Assembly: GCA_963782185.1 (NCBI GenBank)
Contig: CAWAJB010000012.1
Location: 1-64,000, forward strand
Direction of reading: 5' to 3'
DNA length: 64,000 nucleotides
Source: RYN-230 sp963782185
GTDB taxonomy: Bacteria > Actinomycetota > Actinomycetes > Streptosporangiales > Streptosporangiaceae
Part shown: positions 15,252 through 24,295 of the stretch, piece after piece
Layout: each line of letters starts with the position of its first letter
Position numbering within the stretch: position 1 is the stretch's first letter
Program-made: the position numbers and the translations under genes
The notes under the pieces: model-generated
The model's input: the letters and a program-made list of their open reading frames with translations, nothing else
What the model was told of the DNA's origin: nothing
Database searches by the model: none

Positions 15252-17789
15252 TCAGGCCAGCGCCACCACGGTGTGCAGCCGGAGGTCACGCGAGGACCGG
15301 CCGACCGCGATCGTGAACTCACCGCGCGGCCACACCCACTGCGCGGCCTGCTCGTCGTAGCGGGCGAACACCCGGGCCGGCACCGTGAGGGTCACGTGGG
15401 CGGTCTCGCCCGGAGCGGCGGCCGCGGGGCCGAACGCGCCGAGCACCCGCACCGGCCGGCCGCCGGCGGCGGGTCCAGCCACGTAGGCCTGCACCACCTC
15501 GCGGCCGGGACGCGCGCCGGTGTTGCGCACCGTGACCCCGATCGTCAGGTCGTCCCCGGCGGCCAGCGCGGGTGACCCGGCCGCCAGCGACTCATAGGAC
15601 CAGCTGGTGTAGCCCAGCCCGTGGCCGAACGGGAACAGCGGCGTGGTCCGGGCCGCGTCGTAGCCGCGGTACCCGATGAGGAGGCCCTCGTCGTAGCCGA
15701 GCCGTCCGTCGCGGGGCACGGCCCGCAGCACCGGGCAGTCGGCCTCACGGACCGGCATGGTCACCGGGAGCCGGCCGCCCGGCTCGGCCCGGCCGAGCAG
15801 GACGTCGGCCACGGCGTCGCCCATGGCCTGGCCGGGCAGCCAGGCGTAGAGCACCGCGGCCACCCGGCCCGCCCAGGGCATGAGCACCGGCATCCCGGCG
15901 TTCACCACCACTACGGTGCGGGGGTTGGCCGCGCTCACCCGCTCGATGAGCTCGTCCTGGCGGCCGGGCAGGCGCAGGCTTTCCCGGTCGAATCCCTCGC
16001 TCTCCGTCGTCTCGGCCGAGCCGGCCACGACCACGGCCACGTCCGCGGCCGCCGCCGTCCGGACCGCCTCGTCCAGGGCCGCATCCTCGTCGGGGGAGGC
16101 CACGATCCCGAGCCGCACGGCCAGCGGGCCCTGGGCGTCCGCTGACGGCCGGAAGTCCAGCCGTACCGCCGCCTCCTGCCCGGCGGTCAGCCACAGCGTG
16201 CCCATGATCTGCCCCGGCCGGGTCATGGTCTCGACCGGGTCGGCCGGGACCGGGGTTTCCTCCTCCGCGATCTTGGCGCCGTCCACGGCCAGCACCAGCC
16301 GGCCCACGCCCGCGGCGCCGATCGTGTGCGGCCCGGCGGCCTCGGCGCGGAACGTGGTCAGCACCGTCACGGTGCCACTCTCGCCCCAGCCGATGCCGGG
16401 CGGCAGGCCGTCATCGCCCCACCAGGCGAACACGGTGGAGTGGCGGTGCTCCGAGCCAAGCAGGCTGCCGCCGCCGTCGCGGTACTCCACCCGGACCCCG
16501 GGGTCGCCCGAGAACGGGTCCCGCAGCGTCCGCGCCGCGGGTTCCGGGACCATCTCCCAGGTCTGGCAGCCCGCCGCCACCGTGACCTCCGCCTGGCCGG
16601 CCAGGGCCTCGCGGAGGGCGTCCGCCGGGGTGGACAGGCCCCCCGGGATGACCGCCGCGCTGCCGCCGCCCTGGATGACCGGGTGCACCGCGTTGGGCCC
16701 CAGCACGGCCACGCTCGCGAGCGCGGCCGGATCGAGGGGGAGCGCCTGGTCCTCGTTCCGCAGCAGCACGAGGGAGGCGGCGGCCGCCCGGCGCAGCAGG
16801 GCTGGCTGCAGCGGGGCGGGTCCGGCCCGGTCCGGGCCGCTGGGAATGCCCGGCTCGTCCAGTCCCGGCCCGTCCAGTCCCGGCCCGTCCAGTCCCGGCC
16901 CGTCCAGTGCCGGACTGTCCAGCGCCCCTACCTGACGGGCCAGCCGCAGCAGCCGCAGCACCTTGTCGTCGATCAGCTCCTCGGCGACGGCCCCGCTGCG
17001 GACCGCCTCCACCAGGGCGGCTCCCCAGGGCCCCCGGGGCCCCGGCATGGCCAGATCCAGCCCGGCCTGGGCGGTGGGCACCGTGCTGCGGGCGGCACTC
17101 CAGTCCGACACCACGACGCCGGTGAAGCCCCACTCGCCCTTCAGGACCTCCCGCAGCAGCCCCTGGTGCTCGGTCATCAGCGCGCCGTTCACCGAGTTGT
17201 AGGCGGCCATCACCATCAGCGCGCCCGCCTCCCGGACGCACGCCTCGAACGGCGCCAGGTACAGCTCGCGCAGCACCGCCTCGGCGATCTTGGCGTCGTA
17301 GGTCCACCGCTCGGTTTCGGAGTCGTTGCCCACGTAGTGCTTGACCGCGGCGGCCACCCCGGCGGACTGCAGCCCGGCCACGTAGCCGGCGGCGATCCGG
17401 GCGGACAGCACTGGGTCCTCGGAGAAGCACTCGAACCCCCGGCCGCCGAGCGGGGTCCGCATCACGTTGATCGTCGGGGCCAGCACCACGTCGATGCCCT
17501 TGCCCCGCGCCTCGGCGCCCAGGGCGGCAGCGAGCTCGCGGACGAGATCACTGTCCCAGGTGGCGCCGAGGGCGGAGGGGCAGGGCAGGCTGGCCGAGGG
17601 GTTCCGGTCATCCTTGGTGACGCCGCGGACTCCGGCCGGCCCGTCAGACATGACGATCGGCCGGAGCCCGAGGTTGTCGTCGCCGTAGGTGCGCCAGCTG
17701 TCCGCGCCGGTCAGCAGGCGCACCTTCGCCTCGACGGGGAGCGCAGCCACCCGGCTGCGCTCCTGCGTCGCCTCAGTAGACGTTGTCAT
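15252..17789 (-). CDS. Beta-glucosidase, glycoside hydrolase family 3, with PA14 insert
   Basis: An 845-residue GH3 enzyme. The N-terminal TIM barrel carries KHYVGND at about 150-156 and the nucleophile Asp229 in VVVSDWS. A Gly/Leu/Asp/Pro pentapeptide repeat (five units) links it to the second domain. A PA14-like insert (roughly 410-540) is followed by the SEGFDRESLRLPGRQ segment of the GH3 C-domain and a fibronectin-III-like end domain. No signal peptide is seen, so it should act inside the cell on imported oligosaccharide, removing terminal beta-glucosyl or similar units. It is the last gene of the LacI/importer operon, 28 bp after the binding-protein gene. Confidence 0.93.
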   Translation of the reverse strand: MTTSTEATQERSRVAALPVEAKVRLLTGADSWRTYGDDNLGLRPIVMSDGPAGVRGVTKDDRNPSASLPCPSALGATWDSDLVRELAAALGAEARGKGIDVVLAPTINVMRTPLGGRGFECFSEDPVLSARIAAGYVAGLQSAGVAAAVKHYVGNDSETERWTYDAKIAEAVLRELYLAPFEACVREAGALMVMAAYNSVNGALMTEHQGLLREVLKGEWGFTGVVVSDWSAARSTVPTAQAGLDLAMPGPRGPWGAALVEAVRSGAVAEELIDDKVLRLLRLARQVGALDSPALDGPGLDGPGLDGPGLDEPGIPSGPDRAGPAPLQPALLRRAAAASLVLLRNEDQALPLDPAALASVAVLGPNAVHPVIQGGGSAAVIPGGLSTPADALREALAGQAEVTVAAGCQTWEMVPEPAARTLRDPFSGDPGVRVEYRDGGGSLLGSEHRHSTVFAWWGDDGLPPGIGWGESGTVTVLTTFRAEAAGPHTIGAAGVGRLVLAVDGAKIAEEETPVPADPVETMTRPGQIMGTLWLTAGQEAAVRLDFRPSADAQGPLAVRLGIVASPDEDAALDEAVRTAAAADVAVVVAGSAETTESEGFDRESLRLPGRQDELIERVSAANPRTVVVVNAGMPVLMPWAGRVAAVLYAWLPGQAMGDAVADVLLGRAEPGGRLPVTMPVREADCPVLRAVPRDGRLGYDEGLLIGYRGYDAARTTPLFPFGHGLGYTSWSYESLAAGSPALAAGDDLTIGVTVRNTGARPGREVVQAYVAGPAAGGRPVRVLGAFGPAAAAPGETAHVTLTVPARVFARYDEQAAQWVWPRGEFTIAVGRSSRDLRLHTVVALA
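16846..16920. repeat. 15-bp minisatellite inside the GH3 gene
   Basis: Five units, three of them identical (agtcccggcccgtcc). They are in frame and encode the GLDGP repeat of the linker. Confidence 0.85.
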
Positions 17790-17817
17790 CGAGTTCCTTG
17801 CGTCGCGTCCCGTCCGG

Positions 17818-19518
17818 TCAGGACTTGGGCGTGAGGTGCAGGATGGTGACCTCCAGGTACGGCGTGTTGGGAACCGGGTTCATGTAGGGGTTGGTGGACG
17901 TCGGCCACCCGGTGTAGTTGCGGGAGGAGACCTCCGCCCAGGCCCCGCCGTTGAGCAGCGGCACCACAGGAACGTCTGTGGTCATGATGTTCTCCAGCTT
18001 GGTGATCGCGGCCTTCTGGGTGGCCGGGTCGCCGGAGCCGGCGAACTGCTGCAGCGCGGCCTGAGCCTGCGGGTTGGAGTACCGCCCGAAGTCACCCGCC
18101 GCCGGCTTGCCGATCGGCGCGGCCAGCGAGCTGTCCATCCAGGCGTCGTAGATGAAGTACGGGTTCGGGCCCTGGTTGCTCCAGCGCAGCGTGGCGTCGA
18201 ACGTGCCGTTCGCGACGTTACCCGCCCACACGGTCGGGTTACCGATGCCGTCCACGGACGTGTCGAAGCCCTGCGCATTCAGCTGGTGCGAGATGAGCTG
18301 GTCGTCGGTGTAGTAGTCGCTGTACGGGACCGGGTCCTGGATCGCGAACTTGATCGTCTTCCCGTTCTTGGTCCACTTGCTGCCCGACTTGGTGTAGCCG
18401 TCCGCCTTGAGGATCGAGGTCACCTTGGCCGGGTCACCCGCAGCCGGGAGGTTGCCGGACAGCGAGGGGTCCAGATACGACTGGTGGTTGGGCAGCAGCA
18501 GCCCGCTGGTCGAGTTGACCGGCGGCTCGTACCCGGTCTCACCCTGGACGTTGAGCTGCGAGCGGTTGATCCCGTAGCTGATCGCCTGGCGCACCGCGGG
18601 GTCGTTCAGCGGGGCCTTCGTGGTGTTCAGGAACATGCTCACCACGTTGTTGGCGCTGAAGTACGGCTCGGCGCTCAGCCAGGTGTGGTTCTCCGGGCTC
18701 TTGGCCAGGAAGTTGTCCTTGATGTTGGCGATGTAGTTGCCCGCGAAGTCGATGTCACCGCTGGACACCGGCGGCACCAGGTTGGCGTTGGTGTTGTACG
18801 CCGGGAAGTTGATCGCCGGCACGTGCACCTTGGACTTGTTCCAGTAGGACGGGTTCGCCTTCAGCGTGTAGCCCTGCGGCGAGAACTTGTCGAGCATGAA
18901 CGGCCCGGTACCGACCGGCGTGGCGTCCGCGAACGTGGCCGGGTCGCTGACCGACGACCAGACGTGCTGCGGCACGATGTAGACCTGCCCGATCAGGAAC
19001 AGGTTCGCGTACTGCGGTTTCTTGAAGTTCAGCACGGCCGTGGTCGCGCTGGGCGCGCTGGCGCTGGTCACTACGGGGGCGCCGTTGGTGTTCAGCTTCG
19101 GGTTGGCCTTGAGCATGTTGAACGTGAATGCGACGTCCGCCGCGCTGAACGGCTTGCCGTCGTTCCACTTCACGCCCGTGCGGATAGTCAGCGTGAGCGT
19201 CTTGCCCGCGTTCGACCAGCTGTCCCCGGTGGCCAGCATGGGGATGGGCGCCTGGGCCGAATTGAGCGTGTTGAAGATGAACAGCGGCTCGTTGTAGAGC
19301 GCGACCGCGTTCGTGAGGTAGCCCGTTGACGTGAGCGAGAACGGGTTGAACGTGTCGGTCATGGGGGAGAGCGGCGTGCTCTCGACGACCAGGGTCTTGC
19401 CGGTGGCCGTGGTCTTGCTGCCACCGCCGGATGAATTGCTGCTGCTGCTGCCGCAGGCCGCGACGCCCATGCTCAGGGCGCTGGCCACGGCCAGGGTTGC
19501 TAGGACCTTGTGCCTCAT
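17818..19518 (-). CDS. ABC substrate-binding lipoprotein, family 5 (Opp/Dpp type)
   Basis: A 566-residue lipoprotein. The lipobox GVAAC places the lipidated cysteine at residue 22, followed by a Ser/Gly linker. The mature part has family-5 landmarks: TLTIRTGVKWNDGKPFSAADVAFTFN near 95-120 (landmark only), then YGINRSQL and a C-terminal PVVPL strand. Family 5 binds oligopeptides and also oligosaccharides such as cellobiose. Next to a GH3 gene and a LacI gene, a beta-glycoside is the likelier ligand. A 226-bp gap with a hairpin separates it from the ATPase gene upstream in the operon. Confidence 0.92.
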   Translation of the reverse strand: MRHKVLATLAVASALSMGVAACGSSSSNSSGGGSKTTATGKTLVVESTPLSPMTDTFNPFSLTSTGYLTNAVALYNEPLFIFNTLNSAQAPIPMLATGDSWSNAGKTLTLTIRTGVKWNDGKPFSAADVAFTFNMLKANPKLNTNGAPVVTSASAPSATTAVLNFKKPQYANLFLIGQVYIVPQHVWSSVSDPATFADATPVGTGPFMLDKFSPQGYTLKANPSYWNKSKVHVPAINFPAYNTNANLVPPVSSGDIDFAGNYIANIKDNFLAKSPENHTWLSAEPYFSANNVVSMFLNTTKAPLNDPAVRQAISYGINRSQLNVQGETGYEPPVNSTSGLLLPNHQSYLDPSLSGNLPAAGDPAKVTSILKADGYTKSGSKWTKNGKTIKFAIQDPVPYSDYYTDDQLISHQLNAQGFDTSVDGIGNPTVWAGNVANGTFDATLRWSNQGPNPYFIYDAWMDSSLAAPIGKPAAGDFGRYSNPQAQAALQQFAGSGDPATQKAAITKLENIMTTDVPVVPLLNGGAWAEVSSRNYTGWPTSTNPYMNPVPNTPYLEVTILHLTPKS

Positions 19519-19657
19519 TGCTTAAACTCCGTTGTGCCCGGCCGGCTCATCGCCGGCCTGTTGTGAGCGACCGTGTCGGGGTCTTTATCGGTGGGGCGGG
19601 GGCGGGTCGGCCGGGTTGTGTGGTCCGCCTGCCCGTTCCGCCTGGTTACCGGGTGGT

Positions 19658-19678
19658 GTGCACGGTGGTGCCGTGCAC
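19658..19678 (-). promoter_or_regulatory. Hairpin between ATPase and binding-protein genes
   Basis: Perfect 8-bp arms (gtgcacgg / ccgtgcac) around a five-base loop, midway in the 226-bp gap. It may mark RNA processing or partial termination that sets a separate level for the binding protein. This is an inference. No promoter motif is clear there. Confidence 0.45.
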
Positions 19679-19744
19679 GGTCTGGTGCGCGCCGGGTGAT
19701 GCGCGCGGGTGCTGATTCGGGCCGCTAGGCAGTGTCCCGGTTCA

Positions 19745-20938
19745 TCACGACTCCTCCCCTCCGGTTGCGGGACTGGGTGGTGCGTCCGGATCGTGGCCAG
19801 CCCGGGGCGTGTCGAAGCCGCCGGGCCCGGCGGTTCCGCGAGCGGTTTTCGTTGCGGAAGGAAGTGAGCGCCGCTGCGCGGCGGTCAGACCGGAGACATG
19901 CAGCCAGCAGGCGCTGACGTGCCGGTCTGAGACCTGGCTGCCGGGCGGGGTGTCCGCCGCGCAGACCGCCATCGCGTGTGGGCAGCGGGGGTGGAACCGG
20001 CAGCCGCCCGGCGGGTTGACCAGGCTGGGCGGGGACCCGCGGCCCTGGAGCGAGAGCGGTTCGGGCCGGTCCGGGTCCGGCGCCGCGCTGAGCAGCAGCT
20101 GGGTGTACGGGTGGGCCGGCTCGTCGGTCAGCGTGACGGCGGGGCCGGACTCGACGACCTGCCCCGCGTACATCACCATGATCACGTCCGCCAGGTAGCG
20201 GGCCGAGGCGATGTCGTGAGTGATGTACAAGATCCCGAGCTTGTCGCGTTCGCGCAGGTCGCCGAGGAGGTTGAGGACGCCGAGGCGGATCGACACGTCC
20301 AGCATGGACACCGGCTCGTCGGCCAGCAGCACTCGGGGCTGGACGGCCAGCGCGCGGGCGATCGCCACCCGCTGCCGCTGCCCGCCGGACAGCTCGTGCG
20401 GGTACTTGCGCAGGAACTGCTCGGCCGGGGTCAGCGAGACCCGCTCCAACAGCCCCGTCATCGCCGTCTCGAGGTCCGCGCCCTGGCCGCCGAGCCCGTG
20501 GATCAGCAAGGGACGGGCCAGGTGGTAGCGCACGTCGTGGACGGGGTTGAGGGACGAGAAGGGGTCCTGCAGGACGAGCTGGACGTCGCGGGCGTACTCG
20601 CGGCGGCCCCGGCTCACCGCGGGCACCTGGGTCCCGTCGAGCAGCAGTTCGCCGGCCGTGGGCGTGATCAGCCGGGCGAGCATCCGGGCCAGCGTGGACT
20701 TGCCGGAGCCGCTCTCGCCCACCACCGCGGTGATCCCGGATTCGTGCAGGGACAGCGAGACGTCCTCGACCGCGTGCACCACGGGAGCCTCCCCGCGGGC
20801 CGCGCGGGTCCTGGCCAGCTTCGCCGCCCGGCCGCGGCGCCGCGCGTGATGCACGGCGAAGTGCTTGGTCAGGCCGCGCCCTTCGAGCAGCGGGACGCCG
20901 GTTTCCGGGGCGGCGGGAGAGGTGGCGGTCTGGGTCAT
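19745..20938 (-). CDS. Opp/Dpp-type ABC importer ATPase (second, OppF-like)
   Basis: A 397-residue ATPase. Walker A is GESGSGKST, the signature LSGGQRQRV, and Walker B VLLADEP. The C-terminal oligopeptide-transporter domain contains GGCRFHPRCPHAMAVC, whose cysteines can bind an Fe-S cluster in this family. An arginine-rich insert lies near residues 30-50, after LTKHFAVHHAR. Its ATG overlaps the stop of the preceding ATPase gene (ATGA), so the two are translationally coupled. Confidence 0.93.
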   Translation of the reverse strand: MTQTATSPAAPETGVPLLEGRGLTKHFAVHHARRRGRAAKLARTRAARGEAPVVHAVEDVSLSLHESGITAVVGESGSGKSTLARMLARLITPTAGELLLDGTQVPAVSRGRREYARDVQLVLQDPFSSLNPVHDVRYHLARPLLIHGLGGQGADLETAMTGLLERVSLTPAEQFLRKYPHELSGGQRQRVAIARALAVQPRVLLADEPVSMLDVSIRLGVLNLLGDLRERDKLGILYITHDIASARYLADVIMVMYAGQVVESGPAVTLTDEPAHPYTQLLLSAAPDPDRPEPLSLQGRGSPPSLVNPPGGCRFHPRCPHAMAVCAADTPPGSQVSDRHVSACWLHVSGLTAAQRRSLPSATKTARGTAGPGGFDTPRAGHDPDAPPSPATGGEES

Positions 20939-22149
20939 GACTGGCTCCCCTGCTCCGGGGCGGCGATGCTGGGCGCGAACTGGCCGGCGGGCGCGCTGAG
21001 CGGGAGGGCGCCGGGCGAGGGGGTGCCGGGCGAGGGGGTGCCGGGCGAGGGGGTGCCGGGCGAGGGGGTGCCCGGTGCCGGGGCGCCGGGGGCGGCGCTG
21101 CCGGGCCGGGGCGCGGTGCCCGGTTCGGGCTGGGCCAGTTCCGCGGGCACCGGCCGGGTGCCGTCCTGCAGCCAGCAGGAGGCCAGCCGATCGGCCGCCG
21201 AGCTGACGGGCTGCTCCAGCGGCGGGGACTGCTCGCGGCAGATGTCCATGGCGTAGGGGCAGCGCGGGTGGAACACGCAGCCGACCGGCAGCATCCGCAG
21301 GTCCGGGGGAGAGCCGGGGATGCCGGTCATGTACCGTCGCGGGCCGTGCAGCGCCGGGAACGAGTTCAGCAGCCCGACCGTGTACGGGTGCCGCGGGGCG
21401 CGGAAGAGCTCCTCCGCGGCGGCCCGCTCGACCATCCGGCCCGCGTACATGACCGCGATCGAGTCCGCGGTCTCGACCAGCAGCGACAGATCGTGGGTGA
21501 TGAACAGGACCGCGAAGCCCAGCCGCTCGCGCAGCAAGGTGAGCTCCTCGAGAATCTCGCGCTGGGTCACCACGTCCAGCGCGGTGGTCGGCTCGTCCAG
21601 GATCACCACCTGGGGCTCCAGCGCCAGGGCCATGGCGATCATGACGCGCTGCCGCATCCCGCCGGACAGCTCGTGCGGGTAGCTGTTCAGCCGGTCAGCG
21701 TTGATGCCGACCATGGCGAGCAGGTCGCCGGCGCGGGCACGCCGGGCCCCGGCGTCCATGTCCGGCACGTGGGCCTGCAGCACGTCGGTGAGCTGGACGC
21801 CGATGGACATCACCGGGTTCAGCGCGTTCATCGCGGACTGGAGCACGACGGCGATCTGGGACCAGCGCAGCCGCCGCAGTTCCGGCTCGTCCAGGTCCAG
21901 TAGGTCCACGGCCCGGCCCGGCTCGGGGTAGTAGAGCACCTCGCCGCCGGTGATCATCCCGGGTGCACGGAGCAGCCGGATCGCCGCGTAGGCCAGCGTG
22001 GACTTGCCGCTGCCGCTCTCCCCGGCCAGCCCGAGCACCTCGCCGCGGCGCAGCACCAGGTCGGCGTCCACGACCGCGTGCACGGCATCGGGTCCGGCCC
22101 CGTAGTCCACCCGCAGGCCGCGGATCTCGAGCAGTGGCTGCGCGGTCAT
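20935..22149 (-). CDS. Opp/Dpp-type ABC importer ATPase (first, OppD-like)
   Basis: About 404 residues from the ATG at 22149, which overlaps the permease stop as ATGA. It begins MTAQPLLEIRGLRVDYG. Walker A is GESGSGKST, the signature LSGGMRQRV, and Walker B VVILDEPTTALD. The oligopeptide-transporter C-domain has GCVFHPRCPYAMDIC with the same cysteine pattern as its partner. The last ~45 residues are a Pro/Ser/Gly/Thr pentapeptide repeat encoded by a minisatellite, unusual for the family. With the other ATPase it energises the two permeases. Confidence 0.93.
   Translation of the reverse strand: MTAQPLLEIRGLRVDYGAGPDAVHAVVDADLVLRRGEVLGLAGESGSGKSTLAYAAIRLLRAPGMITGGEVLYYPEPGRAVDLLDLDEPELRRLRWSQIAVVLQSAMNALNPVMSIGVQLTDVLQAHVPDMDAGARRARAGDLLAMVGINADRLNSYPHELSGGMRQRVMIAMALALEPQVVILDEPTTALDVVTQREILEELTLLRERLGFAVLFITHDLSLLVETADSIAVMYAGRMVERAAAEELFRAPRHPYTVGLLNSFPALHGPRRYMTGIPGSPPDLRMLPVGCVFHPRCPYAMDICREQSPPLEQPVSSAADRLASCWLQDGTRPVPAELAQPEPGTAPRPGSAAPGAPAPGTPSPGTPSPGTPSPGTPSPGALPLSAPAGQFAPSIAAPEQGSQS
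21011..21070. repeat. 15-bp minisatellite in the OppD-like gene
   Basis: Four identical copies of ccgggcgagggggtg, in frame, encoding a PGTPS repeat at the C-terminus. A fifth, degenerate copy follows. Confidence 0.9.
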
Positions 22150-23303
22150 GACGTCTGCTCCTGGGTCGGGTGGGCGGCGCCCGTGCTCGTATTGGCCGTG
22201 CCCGCGGCCGCGCTGGTGGCGGTCCCGGGTGCGGGCCGGGCGCGGACCACGGGGGTGAGGCCCAGCTGGAAGCGCCGGGGCAGGCCCTGCCCGCCCGACT
22301 TCTTGGCCTGGCGCCGGGCCACCCCAGCCGCGCGCAGCCGGGGGTTGATGAACTCGTCGATGCCGAAGTTGAGCAGCGCCAGTGACGTGCCGAGGAAGGC
22401 CACCGCCAGCCCCGGCGGGATGTACCACCACCAGTAGCCGCTGAGCTCGGCGTCGGCGTTCTGCGCCTGGAACAGCATCGAGCCCCAGCTCCAGTGCTCG
22501 GGGTTGACCAGGCCGAGGAAGGCCAGCGCGGTGTAGGTGCCTACTCCGTAGAGCACGGTGAACAGGAACGAGGAGGCCACGATCGGTGCCAGGTTGGGCA
22601 GGATCTCGTACGCGATCACCCGCCAGCCGCGCTCGCCGATGATGCGGGCCGACTCCACATAGTCGCGGGACCGCAGCGACAACGTCTGGGCCCGCAGCAC
22701 CCGGGCGCCCCACGCCCAGCCGGTGACCGCGATGATCAGGCCGATCAGCACGTCGTTGCTGGCCCCGGAGGGCGACAGGAAGCCGAAGATCACGATGAGC
22801 AGCGGCAGCGCCGGCATGACCAGGAAGAAGTTGGCCAGCATGGACAGGAAGTCATCGGTCAGCCGGCCGTGCATGTATCCGGCCCACACCCCGATCACCA
22901 CCGACAGGATGGTGGCCGCTATCCCGGCCAGGAGCGCGACCAGGATCGTGCTGCGGCCACCCGCCAGCAGCTGGGAGAACACGTCCTGCTGGACCTGGGT
23001 GGTGCCGAGCCAGTGCGCGGAGGACGGCGGCTGCGGCACGCCGTTGGTGGTGGACAGGCTGGCCGACGGGCTGTACGGGGCCACGAGGGGGCCGATGATC
23101 GCCACGATCAGGAACACGGCCAGCATGGCCAGCCCGGCGATGATCTTGGGGGAGCGGGGGAGCTGGATCCGGCGGCCCCGGATCGGGGCGTCGACCGGGG
23201 GCGGCAGCGGCCCGGCGCCGGGCTGGTCACCCGGGCCTGATCCGCCCACGCCCACGCCGCCGAGGCCGGTTCCGCCCAGGTCCGTGCCAGTGCCGATAGA
23301 CAT
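22146..23303 (-). CDS. ABC importer permease (DppC-like)
   Basis: A 385-residue permease with a Gly/Pro-rich N-terminus (about 50 residues) and six membrane helices. The coupling-loop signature for ATPase docking is SARIIGERGWRVIAYEILPN. Residues after about 335 are a cytoplasmic Arg/Ala/Thr-rich tail longer than usual. It ends ATGA with the ATPase gene and starts 3 bp after the DppB-like gene. It forms the membrane pore together with that gene. Confidence 0.92.
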   Translation of the reverse strand: MSIGTGTDLGGTGLGGVGVGGSGPGDQPGAGPLPPPVDAPIRGRRIQLPRSPKIIAGLAMLAVFLIVAIIGPLVAPYSPSASLSTTNGVPQPPSSAHWLGTTQVQQDVFSQLLAGGRSTILVALLAGIAATILSVVIGVWAGYMHGRLTDDFLSMLANFFLVMPALPLLIVIFGFLSPSGASNDVLIGLIIAVTGWAWGARVLRAQTLSLRSRDYVESARIIGERGWRVIAYEILPNLAPIVASSFLFTVLYGVGTYTALAFLGLVNPEHWSWGSMLFQAQNADAELSGYWWWYIPPGLAVAFLGTSLALLNFGIDEFINPRLRAAGVARRQAKKSGGQGLPRRFQLGLTPVVRARPAPGTATSAAAGTANTSTGAAHPTQEQTS

Positions 23304-23306
23304 CGC

Positions 23307-24284
23307 TCAGGCCTCCTGGCGGGTGCGCGGGTCGAGGAACACGTACACGGAGTCCGCGGCCAGGTTCGCGAGCAGCACGGCGAACGTGATGATCAGGAAG
23401 ATGCCCTGGAGCAGCGGGTAATCCCGGCCTGCGACGGCCTGGAGCATGATCCAGCCCAGCCCGGGGTAGCTGAACACGATCTCGGTGAGCAGCGCCCCGG
23501 AGACCACGAACCCGATCGCCAGGGAGAACCCGGACACGCTGGGCAGGATCGCGTTGCGGGCCGCGTACCAGACCACCCGCCGCTTGGCCAGGCCCTTGGC
23601 CTGCGCCACGAGGACGTAGTCCTCGTCCATGGTGGTCACCATCACGTTCCGCATGCCGACGATCCACCCGGCCGCGGAGCAGAGCACGATCGTGGCGGCG
23701 GGCAGGATCGCGTGCTCGAGAACGTCGCCCACGTAAGCCGCGTTCAGCGCGGGGAAGTCCAGCTGGTTGTAGGCCCGGCCGGTGGGGAACCAGCCCAGCC
23801 GGGTGGCGAAGATGTCCAGGGCGATGAAGGCCACGAAGAAGTAGGGCGCGGCCTGGAAGAACGTGGTAGCGGGCAGCAGGTTGTCCAGCCAGGTGCCGCG
23901 CCGCCAGGCGACCAGGATGCCGAGCAGCGTGCCCAGGACGAAGCTGATCACCGTGGCCACCCCGACCAGGCCGATGGTCCACGGGATCGCGCTGCGGATC
24001 ACGCTGGTCACCGTGGACGGGTAGTAGCTGGTGGATACGCCCAGGTTGCCGTGCAGCAGGTGCTCCCAGAACGTTATGTACTGCCCCCACAGGCCCTGCG
24101 GGCTGTTCAGGCCGTACTGCAGCTCGAGGGAGTGGATGGTGGCCGGGGTCACGTTGCCCTGGAGGTGGGCCAGCACGGCCTCCACCGGATTGCCCGGCAT
24201 CAGGCGAGGGATGAAGAAGGTCACGGTGACCGCGAGGATCGCGGTGACGATGTAGAACAGCAGCCTGCGGGCGATGACGCGCAT
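23307..24284 (-). CDS. ABC importer permease (DppB-like)
   Basis: About 325 residues. I choose the ATG at 24284 (MRVIARRLLFYIV) because GAGAGGAGG precedes it by a few bases. The frame stays open further upstream but that part has no family similarity. Six helices are predicted. The EAA-type loop is LVAQAKGLAKRRVVWYAARNA, given as a landmark near residue 205, and the N-terminal FFIPRLMPGNP is the DppB hallmark. It lies 12 bp after the LacI stop, so regulator and transporter genes form one transcript. Confidence 0.92.
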   Translation of the reverse strand: MRVIARRLLFYIVTAILAVTVTFFIPRLMPGNPVEAVLAHLQGNVTPATIHSLELQYGLNSPQGLWGQYITFWEHLLHGNLGVSTSYYPSTVTSVIRSAIPWTIGLVGVATVISFVLGTLLGILVAWRRGTWLDNLLPATTFFQAAPYFFVAFIALDIFATRLGWFPTGRAYNQLDFPALNAAYVGDVLEHAILPAATIVLCSAAGWIVGMRNVMVTTMDEDYVLVAQAKGLAKRRVVWYAARNAILPSVSGFSLAIGFVVSGALLTEIVFSYPGLGWIMLQAVAGRDYPLLQGIFLIITFAVLLANLAADSVYVFLDPRTRQEA

Positions 24285-24295
24285 GCTGCCTCCTC

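Noticed and set aside
16326..17834. 502-residue frame opposite the GH3 gene
   Set aside because: An antisense shadow. The GH3 frame has all family motifs.
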